Shown here: one piece after another, positions 42,875 to 52,079 of the stretch
Position numbering within the stretch: the stretch's first letter is position 1
How the letters are laid out: every line of letters starts with the position of its first letter
NCBI GenBank assembly: GCA_034002405.1
Contig: JAVFAS010000002.1
Location: forward strand, 62,001 to 126,000
Reading direction: 5' to 3'
Source of the DNA: SZUA-365 sp034002405
GTDB lineage: Bacteria; Bacteroidota; Ignavibacteria; SZUA-365
Length of the DNA: 64,000 nt
Program-made: the position numbers and the translations under genes
The notes under the pieces: model-generated
What the model saw: the letters and a program-made list of their open reading frames with translations, nothing else
The model's database searches: none
Told to the model about the DNA's origin: nothing

Positions 42875-44809
42875 ATGCGTCTTGCGTCCATTTCCCTGCT
42901 CATCATACTGTTCGCCACCACTCTCGCCGGTCATGCACAGGACAGCACCTGGCTGCGCATCGTCACGCAGGAGGTCGGCTTCGGCACCGACACCAAGGCG
43001 CTGCGTTTCAACGCGATCGACCTCGACGGCGACCGTTATCCCGATCTCGCCGTCGTGCGCGGCACGTATCGTCGCGGTGACATGCGCGTGTATCTGAATC
43101 GGGAAAACACCACCGTGCCTCCGGCGCCCACGGCACCCCGCCGTTTCGAGGATGTCACCGATGCCAGCGGCGTCAACCGGCACCCCTGGCTCGACACGAC
43201 GAAGAAAGTCGAGTGCATCAGTTTCGGAGATGTGGACAATGACGGCGATCCCGACCTGATCAACGCCGTCTGGATGTACAACACGAACATTCCTTTTCCC
43301 GAGGATCAAAGTGAAGTTCTCCTCAATGACGGCAATGCCGTGTTCGCGCATGTCGCCGACGACGGCTTCGAGACGCTCGCCGACCCCTCCGCCTCCTCCT
43401 GGGCATTAAGCATATCCGGATCTTCTTTTCTTGATTATGATCTCGACGGCATCCTCGATGTGTATGTCGCGGCATATTGGCGGACCCCGAACGGCCCGTA
43501 TCATCCCGACCGCTTGATGAAAGGCAACGGCGACGGCACCTTCGTGAATGTATCGAGCCAGGCACGCGTCACCGCCGCATATCCGATGCAGGGTGCGTCG
43601 GTGATCGATTGGAACAACGACGGCTGGCCCGATGTGCTGACCTCGCCCTACTGCCGCAGCAACGGCAGCCTCCTGCGCAACGAGGGCGACGGGAGTTTCC
43701 GGGACATCGGTCCGATGGCGGGATACAACGCGCGCCTACTGCAGGGGGATAACGGCCAGAATCTTTGCCAGTGGGGAGCATATCCGTACGACTTCGACAA
43801 CGACGGCGACATGGACGTCCTGCAGGTGCTCGTCCACGGCGGACTCGACGCGAACGAGGGACGCACGGTGCTGGCGGTCAATCAGGGTCCCGCACATGAG
43901 TACAAACTCGTCCAGGAAATGACGCGGCTGCATCGCGCCAATCCGCAGTCCTATCACCTCGGGAACATGGACGCGCAGTGGCTTGATCTGAACAACGACA
44001 TGCTCGTCGATCTGATCGTGACCGAATGCGAGTATCTCGACGCCACCGACCGGCCGTTTTTCTATCTGCAGGGACAGGACAACCACTTCTACGATATCAC
44101 CCCGCAGCTCGGGCTGGTGGGAACACTCCGCAGCGCGCATTCACTCGAAGCGCTCGATTACGACCGCGACGGTGACTACGACATCGTGATGAATTCGAAT
44201 CACTTTTCCGCGCAGGGCAACACCGACCGCGGGGATATCGTATTTCTGGAAAACCGGATCGGAAACTCCAATAACTGGATCGGCATCCAGCTCCAGCCCC
44301 CGGCGGGTGTCAATCGCGCGGCCATTGGTGCCCGCGTGGTTGTGTTCGCCGGCGGCGTACGGCAGATGCGCGAGGTGCAGGCAGGACGGGGTCATTTTTC
44401 CGGCCAGGAGCCGCTCGAACAGCTGTTTGGCCTGGGACAGAACCAGACCGTGGACAGCATCATCGTGTTCTGGCCGCGGCAGCCCTTCGCGCACACGGTG
44501 GTGACAGACATTCCCGCGAATCAGTACATCGATATCGACGGCAGCGTGCTCGATGGCGACGATATCCCGACGGCGGCATCCCTTGCCCTTGATTTCTCCC
44601 CGAATCCCGTGCGCGGCATGCTTCATCTGCGTGGAGTGATGCCCCCGGACGCAACCGTCTCGCTCTGGAATCCGCTCGGCCAGCGGGTCTACGACGGTCC
44701 GGCCTCCTCGCAGTGGATCGACGTCTCTTCCCTGCAGCCGGGCATGTACCTCCTGCGTCTGCATGCGGCCGACCGCGTCGCTGTGCGCAAGGTCTGCGTC
44801 GTCCGATAG
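42875..44809 (+). CDS. type IX secreted FG-GAP/VCBS repeat protein with ASPIC/UnbV domain
   Basis: 644 residues. A signal peptide covers about 1-21 (ends GHAQ). FG-GAP/VCBS units with calcium-type loops follow (DLDGDRYPDLAVV, DVDNDGDPDLINA, DYDLDGILDVYVA, DFDNDGDMDVLQV, DYDRDGDYDIVMN). An ASPIC/UnbV domain (about 465-545) precedes a type A sorting domain (LDFSPNPVRGMLHL ... MYLLRLHAADRV). It probably forms a surface beta-propeller that binds calcium and a ligand. GGAG precedes the ATG. A perfect terminator follows. Confidence 0.92.
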   Translation: MRLASISLLIILFATTLAGHAQDSTWLRIVTQEVGFGTDTKALRFNAIDLDGDRYPDLAVVRGTYRRGDMRVYLNRENTTVPPAPTAPRRFEDVTDASGVNRHPWLDTTKKVECISFGDVDNDGDPDLINAVWMYNTNIPFPEDQSEVLLNDGNAVFAHVADDGFETLADPSASSWALSISGSSFLDYDLDGILDVYVAAYWRTPNGPYHPDRLMKGNGDGTFVNVSSQARVTAAYPMQGASVIDWNNDGWPDVLTSPYCRSNGSLLRNEGDGSFRDIGPMAGYNARLLQGDNGQNLCQWGAYPYDFDNDGDMDVLQVLVHGGLDANEGRTVLAVNQGPAHEYKLVQEMTRLHRANPQSYHLGNMDAQWLDLNNDMLVDLIVTECEYLDATDRPFFYLQGQDNHFYDITPQLGLVGTLRSAHSLEALDYDRDGDYDIVMNSNHFSAQGNTDRGDIVFLENRIGNSNNWIGIQLQPPAGVNRAAIGARVVVFAGGVRQMREVQAGRGHFSGQEPLEQLFGLGQNQTVDSIIVFWPRQPFAHTVVTDIPANQYIDIDGSVLDGDDIPTAASLALDFSPNPVRGMLHLRGVMPPDATVSLWNPLGQRVYDGPASSQWIDVSSLQPGMYLLRLHAADRVAVRKVCVVR

Positions 44810-44860
44810 CAGCAGGAACGCGACGCGTTCCGTTGCCACATCATCGTTTCGTTTCTCGCC

Positions 44861-44898
44861 GAACGAAAGCGCCCCGCGGATGCGGGGCGCTTTCGTTC
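44861..44898. terminator. bidirectional terminator between convergent genes
   Basis: A perfect 17-bp stem with a GGAT loop. It lies between the plus-strand FG-GAP gene and the minus-strand ilvE, and its GAACGAAAG arms give short T-rich tails in both directions. Confidence 0.88.
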
Positions 44899-44962
44899 TG
44901 CACGATTGATGATCGAATGATGTCCGAGGCCAGTGCCACCCGGACCCCGTCCCGGACCGGAC

Positions 44963-46054
44963 TCAGGCGTTGGCCATGTCGGGAATCCGCAGGGTTTCGA
45001 CCCATCCGAAAGGATCGTCGAGTTCACCGTACTGCATGCCGGTGATCGTGTCGTAGAATTTCTGTGCGACGGGTCCGATGTTCCGTTCGTTGATGACCAG
45101 CGATTCGCCGCGATAGACGAACTCGCCGACCGGTGAGATCACGGCCGCGGTGCCGGTGCCGAAGGCTTCCTTCAAGCGACCGTCGCGGTGGGCGTCCGCG
45201 ATTTCGTCGATCCCGATGGAACGTTCCGACACCTTCATACCCCAGTGACGGCCGAGCTGCAGTACCGAGTCACGCGTGACACCGGGGAGTATCGAGCCCT
45301 GCGTGAGCGGCGGTGTGATCAGTTCGTCATCGATGAGGAACATGATATTCATCGCGCCGATCTCGTCGACGAAATTGCGAGAGACCGCTTCGAGGAAGAG
45401 CACCTGCGCGAATCCTTCCTTTTTCGCCTGCATGCCGGCGTAGAGGCTCGCCGCGTAGTTGGCCGCGGTTTTCGCCTGACCGAGTCCGCCGCGCACGGCG
45501 CGGATGTGTTCCTCGTCCACCTTGATGCGCACGGGATTGAGTCCCTCGGCATAGTACGACGCCACCGGCGAGGTGATCACCATGAAGCGGTACCGCGACG
45601 ACGCCGTCACGCCGAGGAAATTCCCGGTGCCGAAGGCGAAGGGACGCAGATACAGCGAATGGCCGCGCTCCTTCGGAATGAATTCGTGATCGATCTTGAT
45701 CAGTTCGCGGATGCCGTCGACAAACAGCTCCTCGTCGATATCCGGAATGCACACCGCTTTCGCGGAGTTGTTCATCCGTTTTGCATTCATGTAGGGACGG
45801 AACAGATTCACCCCGCCCTTCGCCGAACGGTAGGCCTTCATCCCTTCGAAAATCGTCTGGCCGTAGTGTAGTGTACAGTTGGCCGGCTCGATGTCCATCG
45901 GACCATACGGTTCGATGCGCGGTTCGCCCCAGGCGCCGTCGGCGTAATCCACGACGAACACATGATCGGAGAAAAAGCGACCGAAGCCGAGGTTGCCGTA
46001 ATCGATTCCACTCATACGGGACTGTATCGCCCGTGTAATCCTGAGATTCTCCAT
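44963..46054 (-). CDS. ilvE: branched-chain amino acid aminotransferase
   Basis: 363 residues, fold-type IV PLP aminotransferase of the BCAT type-II (eukaryote/Gram-positive-like) group. The PLP lysine is Lys195 in GLGQAKTAANY. Other signatures are HYGQTIFEGMKAYR, RPYMNAKRM and the C-terminal EAFGTGTAAVISPVG. It makes valine, leucine and isoleucine from their keto acids. AGGAG precedes the ATG. TATATTTC near 46112 (minus strand) is a candidate promoter. It is monocistronic. Confidence 0.95.
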   Translation of the reverse strand: MENLRITRAIQSRMSGIDYGNLGFGRFFSDHVFVVDYADGAWGEPRIEPYGPMDIEPANCTLHYGQTIFEGMKAYRSAKGGVNLFRPYMNAKRMNNSAKAVCIPDIDEELFVDGIRELIKIDHEFIPKERGHSLYLRPFAFGTGNFLGVTASSRYRFMVITSPVASYYAEGLNPVRIKVDEEHIRAVRGGLGQAKTAANYAASLYAGMQAKKEGFAQVLFLEAVSRNFVDEIGAMNIMFLIDDELITPPLTQGSILPGVTRDSVLQLGRHWGMKVSERSIGIDEIADAHRDGRLKEAFGTGTAAVISPVGEFVYRGESLVINERNIGPVAQKFYDTITGMQYGELDDPFGWVETLRIPDMANA

Positions 46055-46201
46055 AAAATACTCCTCAAATATCGCAGATCGGATACCGGGTAGCCACCGG
46101 TCCTGAAATATACGGAGAAAAATATCACGAATCCTTCCTCCATCAGCCCGCGGAAAAATGCGCCGCGGGAACGGACGCGGAAGAACGCCGCGATTGAATG
46201 C

Positions 46202-46459
46202 TTACTTCTTCCCCACGCCAAGGAGGCTTGCGACCCAGAGAAAGGCGATGGCGCCAACGGTGGCGACGAACAGGCTCCAGGGATTGAAGCCGGTGACCGA
46301 TGCCTTCCCGATCCAGGAAAACAGCAGACCGCCGACGACGCTGCCGATAACGCCGATGAGAACATTGAACAGGCAGCCTTTTTGCTTGCCGACGCCGGTC
46401 ACGCTTTTCGCGATCCAGCCGGCGATTCCTCCGAGGACGATCCAGCCGATTAGACCCAT
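46202..46459 (-). CDS. GlsB/YeaQ/YmgE family stress-response membrane protein
   Basis: 85 residues with three hydrophobic Gly-rich segments. It has the transglycosylase-associated-protein signature: GWIVLGGIAGWIAK at the start and GVIGSVVGGLLFSWIG in the middle. Members are small inner-membrane stress proteins of unclear mechanism. AAGGAGGT precedes the ATG and a -35/-10 pair is visible at 46496-46524. Confidence 0.93.
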   Translation of the reverse strand: MGLIGWIVLGGIAGWIAKSVTGVGKQKGCLFNVLIGVIGSVVGGLLFSWIGKASVTGFNPWSLFVATVGAIAFLWVASLLGVGKK

Positions 46460-46495
46460 GATACCTCCTTCGATGCAAATCGGGATTGTGAGAGG

Positions 46496-46524
46496 AATAT
46501 AGCGGCCCGGGGAGGAGGAAGCAA
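46496..46524 (-). promoter_or_regulatory. promoter of the GlsB-family gene
   Basis: Minus strand: TTGCTT (46524-46519), 17-bp spacer, TATATT (46501-46496). Predicted start is about 30 nt before the ATG at 46459. Confidence 0.5.
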
Positions 46525-46529
46525 CAAAA

Positions 46530-46554
46530 ACGGGCGCCCGTCATGGGCGCCCGT
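46530..46554 (-). terminator. terminator after the OsmC gene
   Basis: Minus strand: ACGGGCGCCC and GGGCGCCCGT form a 10-bp stem around ATGAC, followed by TTTTGTTG. It separates osmC from the downstream GlsB promoter. Confidence 0.85.
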
Positions 46555-46586
46555 GCTCTCTCTTCATCTGTTCCTTGATCCTGCGA

Positions 46587-46997
46587 TCACGCCACGGCGT
46601 CTTCCTTCACCGAGGTGAAAATGTTGAACGCGGGTGGCTCCTCGATGTGCTTTTTCACCGCGCAGAGCGATGCCGACTTGATCAGCGCGTCGTGGTACTT
46701 CTCCGGGAAGGTCGGGGGCACGCTGATTTCGAGATTAACCTTCGAGATCATGCGACGCGTCGGATCGAATTCCATCCGTTGTGTCAACTCGATGCCCTCG
46801 GTTGGGAGGCCGCGCTGCTGGCAGAATCCGAGCACATAGATACCGGCACAGGTGCCGAGCGAGGCAAGAAACAGGTCGAAGGGCGCGGGTGCGGTGCCAT
46901 CGCCACCACCGAACGCGGGCTGATCGGTGCTGATACGGACTCCGTTATAAATTGCGTCGACTTTCTTGTTTCCGGGGAAGACGATTTTCATTTCCAT
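46587..46997 (-). CDS. OsmC/Ohr family peroxidase-like protein
   Basis: 136 residues. The two reactive cysteines of the OsmC fold are in SLGTCAGIYVL and SASLCAVKKH. The N-terminal half contains the family's STDQP and GGDGTAPAPFDL stretch. Such proteins reduce organic hydroperoxides in the cytoplasm; this one is of the YhfA-like branch. It is divergent from the repeat protein at 47156. A GC-rich inverted repeat (about 47071-47094) lies in the shared upstream region. Confidence 0.9.
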   Translation of the reverse strand: MEMKIVFPGNKKVDAIYNGVRISTDQPAFGGGDGTAPAPFDLFLASLGTCAGIYVLGFCQQRGLPTEGIELTQRMEFDPTRRMISKVNLEISVPPTFPEKYHDALIKSASLCAVKKHIEEPPAFNIFTSVKEDAVA

Positions 46998-47155
46998 GGA
47001 CGTGTATTCCTTGCGTGAATGGGAATTATTTCAATCGAACATGTGATGAATGACAGCGGAAAAGGATTCACCCCCCGCTTTCGCGGGCGCGGGGAGTTTC
47101 CTACATTTCACACGGCGATCCGTCGCGTTCCCTTCCCCGACATCCGAAATCCATC

Positions 47156-49210
47156 ATGAAAAAAACTCTGATTTTCTTTTTATTCCTCGCCGCGCCGTTG
47201 CACGCGCAGCCCGATCTGCTCGAACGTGCACTCACGACCTTCGGACTCGACAGTGCCACGGTGGGGTATCGTCCGCTCCCCACATGGAACAGTGCCGATC
47301 GCAACGATCCCTTCCGTTTGCCATACTTCGACCAGCTCCTGGCGCGGCCGCTGAAAATTCCGAATTTCACGCGCGAAATGCTCTGGTGGTACAACCTCTG
47401 GATCGAGGCGGACAGCGCGAATTTCCCGCGGCCGATGCTGGCGAAAATCCGTCCCCTCGCCGGACTGATCATGCACTCGGCCCGCAATCTCGGACACGAC
47501 GTGGGGAAATACGGCTTCGACTACACTCCCACCGTTGCTGCGTCCGAACCCCTGCTCGACGTGCTGCGCCGCATGTACGAAGACGCGGGCACGGATCTCG
47601 GCGACAACATCGTCTATCCCCTGCCGACGCAACACTGGACCGATCTCGCCGGCCGCTTTCGCGCGTCGATCGCGCCACTCCCGATGGAGCTGCGGGAATC
47701 CCTCGCCCGACTGCTCGCGGCCGTACGCGAGGCACGGCGTTGGCGCGACCGTTCACTGGCGGACATTCCCGCCGCGCGCTTCCATCACATCTACACAAAC
47801 ACCACACTCGAGGAATCGCAATGCGACGCGCACACCTTCGACCAGACCGTGTATGACGCGGCGCTGGCGTTCGACGGAAGCACCGCAGCGTGGGGTGCGA
47901 TGCAACTCGCGCAGGCCATCGAGAAAGAGCTTCCGGTGCTGCGGCGCCTGGCGGGCGAGCATTCGCTGGATATTCCCACACCCTCGGGACGTCTCGTGTT
48001 GCGCGGCCGGGGCAACGACACCCACACCGCCTCGGACTGCGCGCTGCTCGTCGATTTCGGAGGGGATGATCTGTATCTCGGTCCGACCGCTGCCTCCGCA
48101 CCCGATCTTCCCGTGTCCGTCTGCATCGACATCGACGGCAACGATCGCTACCGCTGCGAATACGCGGGGATGCCTGCCCAGGGCGCGGGCGTGCTGGGCT
48201 ATGGCATGCTGCTCGATCTCGCGGGTGACGACGAGTACGCGGCGCGCACATTCGCACAGGGCTGTGGACGCTTCGGTGTCGGTCTCTTGTATGACGAACG
48301 CGGAAACGACGAATACCGTTCGGAAGGTTTTGCACAGGGCGCGGGCATGTACGGAATCGGCCTGCTCTTCGACCGCGCGGGCGACGACCGGTATCACACG
48401 GTGTACTACGCGCAGGGGTATGGTTTCTCGCGCGGGCTCGGGCTGCTGGCCGACGCGGCGGGCAACGACAGCTACACCGCCGACGACACACAGCTGACAC
48501 ATATCGGAGATGAAACTCCGAAACACAACGAGAGTGACGCGCAGGGGTACGGCGCCGGCCGACGCGGCGATCACACCGACGGACACAACATGTCCGGAGG
48601 ACTCGGTATTCTCCACGACCTCGCGGGCGACGACACCTATTCCGCCGGCGTGTTCGCCCAGGGCAGCGGCTACTGGTACGGCTACGGCATTCTCAGCGAC
48701 GAAAAAGGCAATGACAGGTACCGGGGCGTGTTTTTCAACCTTGGCGCCGCGGCGCATTACGCCATCGGCGTGCTGTTCGACAACGCGGGCGACGACCGGT
48801 CGGACCTCGTGATGACGCTCGGCTTCGGCACGGCGCATGACTGTTCCGCCGCCTTCTACATCGACGCCGACGGCGACGACGTGTACACGATGTCCAACGG
48901 CGACGACCGCGCCTGCAGCCTCGGCAGCTCTCTCAACAATTCCTTCGGTCTCTTCGCCAACATCCGCGGCAACGACCGCTACGCGCCCGTCGGCAACGCC
49001 TTCGGCTATGCCACCGCGCGCCGCGGCGGCGAGTGGGCGCGCTTCGCGCCGACCACGGGCCTGTTTTTCGACATCGGCGGGCAGGACGAGTACGTGCATG
49101 CGCACGCAGCCGAAGGGACATCCTGGCTGCAGCAGAACGACCGGACCTTCGGCCTCGGCGGCTTCGGCATCGACACCGACGCGGGCATACTGCGCTTCGA
49201 GCGGGAGTGA
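47156..49210 (+). CDS. secreted protein with 12 acidic D-x-x-G-(D/N)-D-x-Y repeats, family unknown
   Basis: 684 residues. A signal peptide covers about 1-18 (ends LHAQ). Residues about 19-280 are helical with no recognised motif. From about 295 to 660 a unit of about 26 residues repeats: a hydrophobic GxGLLxD strand, an acidic turn D-x-x-G-(D/N)-D-x-Y, then an aromatic strand often ending AQGxG. I count 12 acidic turns (for example DLAGDDEY, DERGNDEY, DRAGDDRY, DEKGNDRY, DIGGQDEY). The pattern suggests a calcium-binding beta-solenoid, by analogy with other DxDG repeats. No type IX sorting domain is present. TACATTTC at 47102-47109 may be the promoter. Confidence 0.75.
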   Translation: MKKTLIFFLFLAAPLHAQPDLLERALTTFGLDSATVGYRPLPTWNSADRNDPFRLPYFDQLLARPLKIPNFTREMLWWYNLWIEADSANFPRPMLAKIRPLAGLIMHSARNLGHDVGKYGFDYTPTVAASEPLLDVLRRMYEDAGTDLGDNIVYPLPTQHWTDLAGRFRASIAPLPMELRESLARLLAAVREARRWRDRSLADIPAARFHHIYTNTTLEESQCDAHTFDQTVYDAALAFDGSTAAWGAMQLAQAIEKELPVLRRLAGEHSLDIPTPSGRLVLRGRGNDTHTASDCALLVDFGGDDLYLGPTAASAPDLPVSVCIDIDGNDRYRCEYAGMPAQGAGVLGYGMLLDLAGDDEYAARTFAQGCGRFGVGLLYDERGNDEYRSEGFAQGAGMYGIGLLFDRAGDDRYHTVYYAQGYGFSRGLGLLADAAGNDSYTADDTQLTHIGDETPKHNESDAQGYGAGRRGDHTDGHNMSGGLGILHDLAGDDTYSAGVFAQGSGYWYGYGILSDEKGNDRYRGVFFNLGAAAHYAIGVLFDNAGDDRSDLVMTLGFGTAHDCSAAFYIDADGDDVYTMSNGDDRACSLGSSLNNSFGLFANIRGNDRYAPVGNAFGYATARRGGEWARFAPTTGLFFDIGGQDEYVHAHAAEGTSWLQQNDRTFGLGGFGIDTDAGILRFERE

Positions 49211-49280
49211 CCGATTTCCGACAACTGTGGGGAAGGAACATCGCATCACGGTCCCCAGGCATGCACATCCGCGCGTGCCG

Positions 49281-49311
49281 TTTCATGGCTGCCCGCGAAT
49301 TCGTACCTTTG
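49281..49311 (+). promoter_or_regulatory. promoter of glycyl-tRNA synthetase
   Basis: TTTCAT (49281-49286), 17-bp spacer, TACCTTTG (49304-49311). The element matches the Bacteroidota-type TAnnTTTG. Predicted start is about 30 nt before the ATG at 49347. Confidence 0.45.
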
Positions 49312-49346
49312 TTGATTATTTCTTTCCCGATATCACCGGTACGGAC

Positions 49347-50837
49347 ATGGCCAAGAACCAGCAGAACACGCTCGAAAAAATCGTTTCCCTCGCCAAGCGG
49401 CGCGGTTTCATCTTCCAGTCGTCGGAGATTTACAGCGGACTGAACGGCTGCTGGGATTATGGTCCCCTCGGCGTGGAACTCCTGCGCAATGTCAAGGATG
49501 CATGGTGGAAGGCCATGACCTACCGCGACGACGTCGAGGGACTCGACGCGTCCATCCTCATGCACCCGCGCGTGTGGGAGGCCTCGGGACATGTCGAGAA
49601 TTTCACCGATCCGATGGTCGACTGCAAGCAGTGCAAGAGCCGTTACCGTCTCGACGTGCTGTTCGAATCCTACAACGAGAAGCGACAGAAGAAAATCGCT
49701 GATGCCTATCTCGCCCTGCTCACGGCGGCGGGCGGCGACGCGGAGGCATTCGCGGCCTTGCCCCGCCCCGAACAGATCGAGCGGTCGGGCAATGCCCTGG
49801 TCGACGACGCGGCGGTGTTCACCGCGATGAACGAAGGCGAGCTGCTCGTCTGCCCGAACTGCGGCGGCAACGGCACCTTCACCGTGCCAAGGAAATTCAA
49901 CCTGATGTTCAAGACCTTCATCGGTCCGGTCGAGGACAGCAGCGCGGTCGTGTATCTGCGTCCCGAAACCGCGCAGGGCATTTTCGTCAACTTCGCCAAT
50001 GTCGCGCAGTCGACACGGCAGAAGGTGCCCTTCGGCATCGCGCAGATCGGCAAGGCCTTCCGGAATGAAATCAACACGAAGAATTTCCTTTTCCGCACGC
50101 GCGAGTTCGAGCAGATGGAAATGCAGTTTTTCGTCAAACCCGGCGCGGACGACGAGTGGTACGAGCAGTGGCGTGCCCTGCGGCAGCAGTGGTATACCGA
50201 CCTCGGTATGAATCCGGCGAAGCTGCGCCTGCATCCGCACGCGCCCGAGAAGCTCGCGCATTACGCCAAGGCGGCGGTGGACATCGAATACGAATTCCCC
50301 TTCGGCTGGGGAGAAATCGAGGGCATCCACAACCGCACGGATTTCGACCTGAGCCGGCACATGGAATATTCGGGCAAGAGCCTGGAGTATTTCGACCAGG
50401 AGGCCGGAGAGAAATTCGTCCCCTTTGTGATCGAGACCTCGGCCGGCGCCAGCCGTTCGCTGATGGCCTTCCTCGTGGACGCCTACGAGGAGCAGGAACT
50501 CGAGAAGGAAACCCGCGTGGTGCTGCATTTCCATCCGCGCCTCGCGCCGTTCAAGGCCGCGGTGCTGCCGCTGGTAAACCGCGACGGCATGGATGAAATC
50601 GGCATGAACCTGTATCGCGAGCTGGCGAAGGAATTCAAGGTCTTTTATGATGATTCAGGGTCGGTCGGCCGTCGCTACCGCCGCCAGGATGAAATCGGCA
50701 CGCCGTACTGCATCACCGTCGATTCGCAGACGCTCGAGGACCAGACCGTCACCATCCGCGACCGTGACAGCATGGAGCAAGAGCGTGTGGCGATGAGCAC
50801 CCTGCGCGCATGGCTGCATGACCGTCTCGGCGCCTGA
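49347..50837 (+). CDS. glyS: glycyl-tRNA synthetase, single-chain alpha2 type
   Basis: 496 residues. Class II synthetase that charges tRNA-Gly. The N-terminal motif 1 region (RRGFIFQSSEIY, NGCWDYGPLG) is followed by a zinc-type pair (CKQC and CPNC), motif 2 (LRPETAQGIFVNF ... FRNEIN) and motif 3 (TSAGASRSLMAFL). The anticodon-binding domain is at the C terminus. This is the eukaryote/archaeal-like homodimer form, not the bacterial alpha2beta2 GlyQ/GlyS form. ATG at 49347 is the family start. A terminator follows. Confidence 0.95.
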   Translation: MAKNQQNTLEKIVSLAKRRGFIFQSSEIYSGLNGCWDYGPLGVELLRNVKDAWWKAMTYRDDVEGLDASILMHPRVWEASGHVENFTDPMVDCKQCKSRYRLDVLFESYNEKRQKKIADAYLALLTAAGGDAEAFAALPRPEQIERSGNALVDDAAVFTAMNEGELLVCPNCGGNGTFTVPRKFNLMFKTFIGPVEDSSAVVYLRPETAQGIFVNFANVAQSTRQKVPFGIAQIGKAFRNEINTKNFLFRTREFEQMEMQFFVKPGADDEWYEQWRALRQQWYTDLGMNPAKLRLHPHAPEKLAHYAKAAVDIEYEFPFGWGEIEGIHNRTDFDLSRHMEYSGKSLEYFDQEAGEKFVPFVIETSAGASRSLMAFLVDAYEEQELEKETRVVLHFHPRLAPFKAAVLPLVNRDGMDEIGMNLYRELAKEFKVFYDDSGSVGRRYRRQDEIGTPYCITVDSQTLEDQTVTIRDRDSMEQERVAMSTLRAWLHDRLGA

Positions 50838-50865
50838 GCGCATCCATCGTCCTGCACATGAAAAC

Positions 50866-50892
50866 CGGGCGGTCCATTTTCCGGACCGCCCG
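50866..50892 (+). terminator. terminator after glyS
   Basis: CGGGCGGTCC and GGACCGCCCG pair around ATTTTCC, followed by CTCCATTTTC. Confidence 0.75.
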
Positions 50893-50895
50893 CTC

Positions 50896-50974
50896 CATTT
50901 TCACCGCTTCACCGTTTCACATTTTCACATTTTCACATTTTCACGTTTTCACATTTTCACCGTTTTCACATTTT
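50896..50974. repeat. 8-bp T-rich tandem repeat (TTTTCACA type)
   Basis: About eight imperfect copies of an 8-bp unit, interrupted by CG or CCG insertions. The array runs into the 3' end of the small minus-strand gene and supplies its TGA stop at 50966-50968. Confidence 0.85.
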
Positions 50975-51268
50975 CGCGCTGCGCGAGAGTCTCGCCTCGA
51001 GCGAATCAATCACCTCCCGGGCACGCGCGGCCAGTGCGGGATCTTCCGCGGCGAAGCGCCGCGCCATGGCGATGCGCTTTTCGGCAAGTAATCGGGAAAA
51101 CCGGATCCCGTAATCCATTTTATCCGTCATGAACAGTTCGAGCTGGACGTCGGGTGGATCGTCGCGCAGGACCTCCGCGTCCCGTTCGCGCGTCGACGGG
51201 AGGAAAATCGCGATGCCGAGAATGATGACCGATGCGATACCGACGAAGAGGAAGATTTTTCTCGCCAT
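50966..51268 (-). CDS. small single-pass membrane protein of unknown function
   Basis: 100 residues. One N-terminal membrane segment (about 4-24) and a charged helical tail that may form a coiled coil (about 52-98). The ATG at 51268 is the only start that opens with the membrane segment. I do not recognise a family. It is divergent from the FetA-like gene. Its stop codon lies within the 8-bp repeat array. Confidence 0.6.
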   Translation of the reverse strand: MARKIFLFVGIASVIILGIAIFLPSTRERDAEVLRDDPPDVQLELFMTDKMDYGIRFSRLLAEKRIAMARRFAAEDPALAARAREVIDSLEARLSRSAKM

Positions 51269-51374
51269 GAGTGGAAACCGGAACGTGAAGATCGTAGCTT
51301 GCAGGCACTCCTGCCGTGTGTACGAAGCTACGGCATTTTTTTCCATCATCCACATCGACCCCCCGTCTTGATTC

Positions 51375-52079
51375 ATGCTGCGCATTGAGGGCCTGACATT
51401 CGCGTATCCCGCCACGGATGCTTCCGCCGCGCCGGGACCGCCGTTGATCAACGGACTTTCGCTCGAACTCGGATCAGGAGAGATCGTGCTGATCCGCGGA
51501 CCCTCGGGCTGTGGAAAATCGACACTTCTGCGACTGATCGTCCGGCTCGAGGAAGCACAGGACGGCACGATTGTTCTCGACGGCGAGGATATCCGCCGGA
51601 TCCCCGTCACGACGTACCGGCGGCGTGTCGCCCTGCTGCAGCAGCTTCCGGTGATGACCGACGGGAGCGTGCGTGACAACGTGCGGCTTTCCTTCCGCTA
51701 CACCCACGAAGTCCCACACACGGATACCGTGCTCCGCGCGCGGCTCGCGGAGGTGGAACTCGATGGTGTCGGACTCGAGGTCCCCGCCGCGCAGCTTTCC
51801 GTGGGCCAGCAGCAGCGCCTCGCGCTGCTCCGGTTGCTGGCCATGCGTCCGCGGGTGTTACTGCTCGACGAGCCGACCGCATCACTGGATCCCGACGCGG
51901 CCCTGCGTCTGATGCGGGTGGCCGCGCGGGGATGGGATGCGGTCCCACCCGCGCTGCTTGTCGTTTCGCATCAGGAGCTTCCGATACAGGACACCACGCT
52001 CCGGATCCTGGCCTTTCGCGATGGACGCCTCGCATCCGTGTCGCGCGATGTGGATACTTCTTCCGGGAGAGACGCATGA
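51375..52079 (+). CDS. fetA: ABC transporter ATP-binding protein, FetA/YbbL-like
   Basis: 234 residues. Walker A is GPSGCGKST, the Q-loop LLQQLPV, the signature LSVGQQQRL, Walker B VLLLDEPTASLD, and the switch His is in VVSHQ. Length and partner match FetA (YbbL), the ATPase of the FetAB iron exporter linked to oxidative-stress resistance. The ATG overlaps nothing upstream; TAGCTTGC at 51295-51302 may be the promoter. The stop overlaps the start of the permease gene (ATGA). Confidence 0.85.
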   Translation: MLRIEGLTFAYPATDASAAPGPPLINGLSLELGSGEIVLIRGPSGCGKSTLLRLIVRLEEAQDGTIVLDGEDIRRIPVTTYRRRVALLQQLPVMTDGSVRDNVRLSFRYTHEVPHTDTVLRARLAEVELDGVGLEVPAAQLSVGQQQRLALLRLLAMRPRVLLLDEPTASLDPDAALRLMRVAARGWDAVPPALLVVSHQELPIQDTTLRILAFRDGRLASVSRDVDTSSGRDA

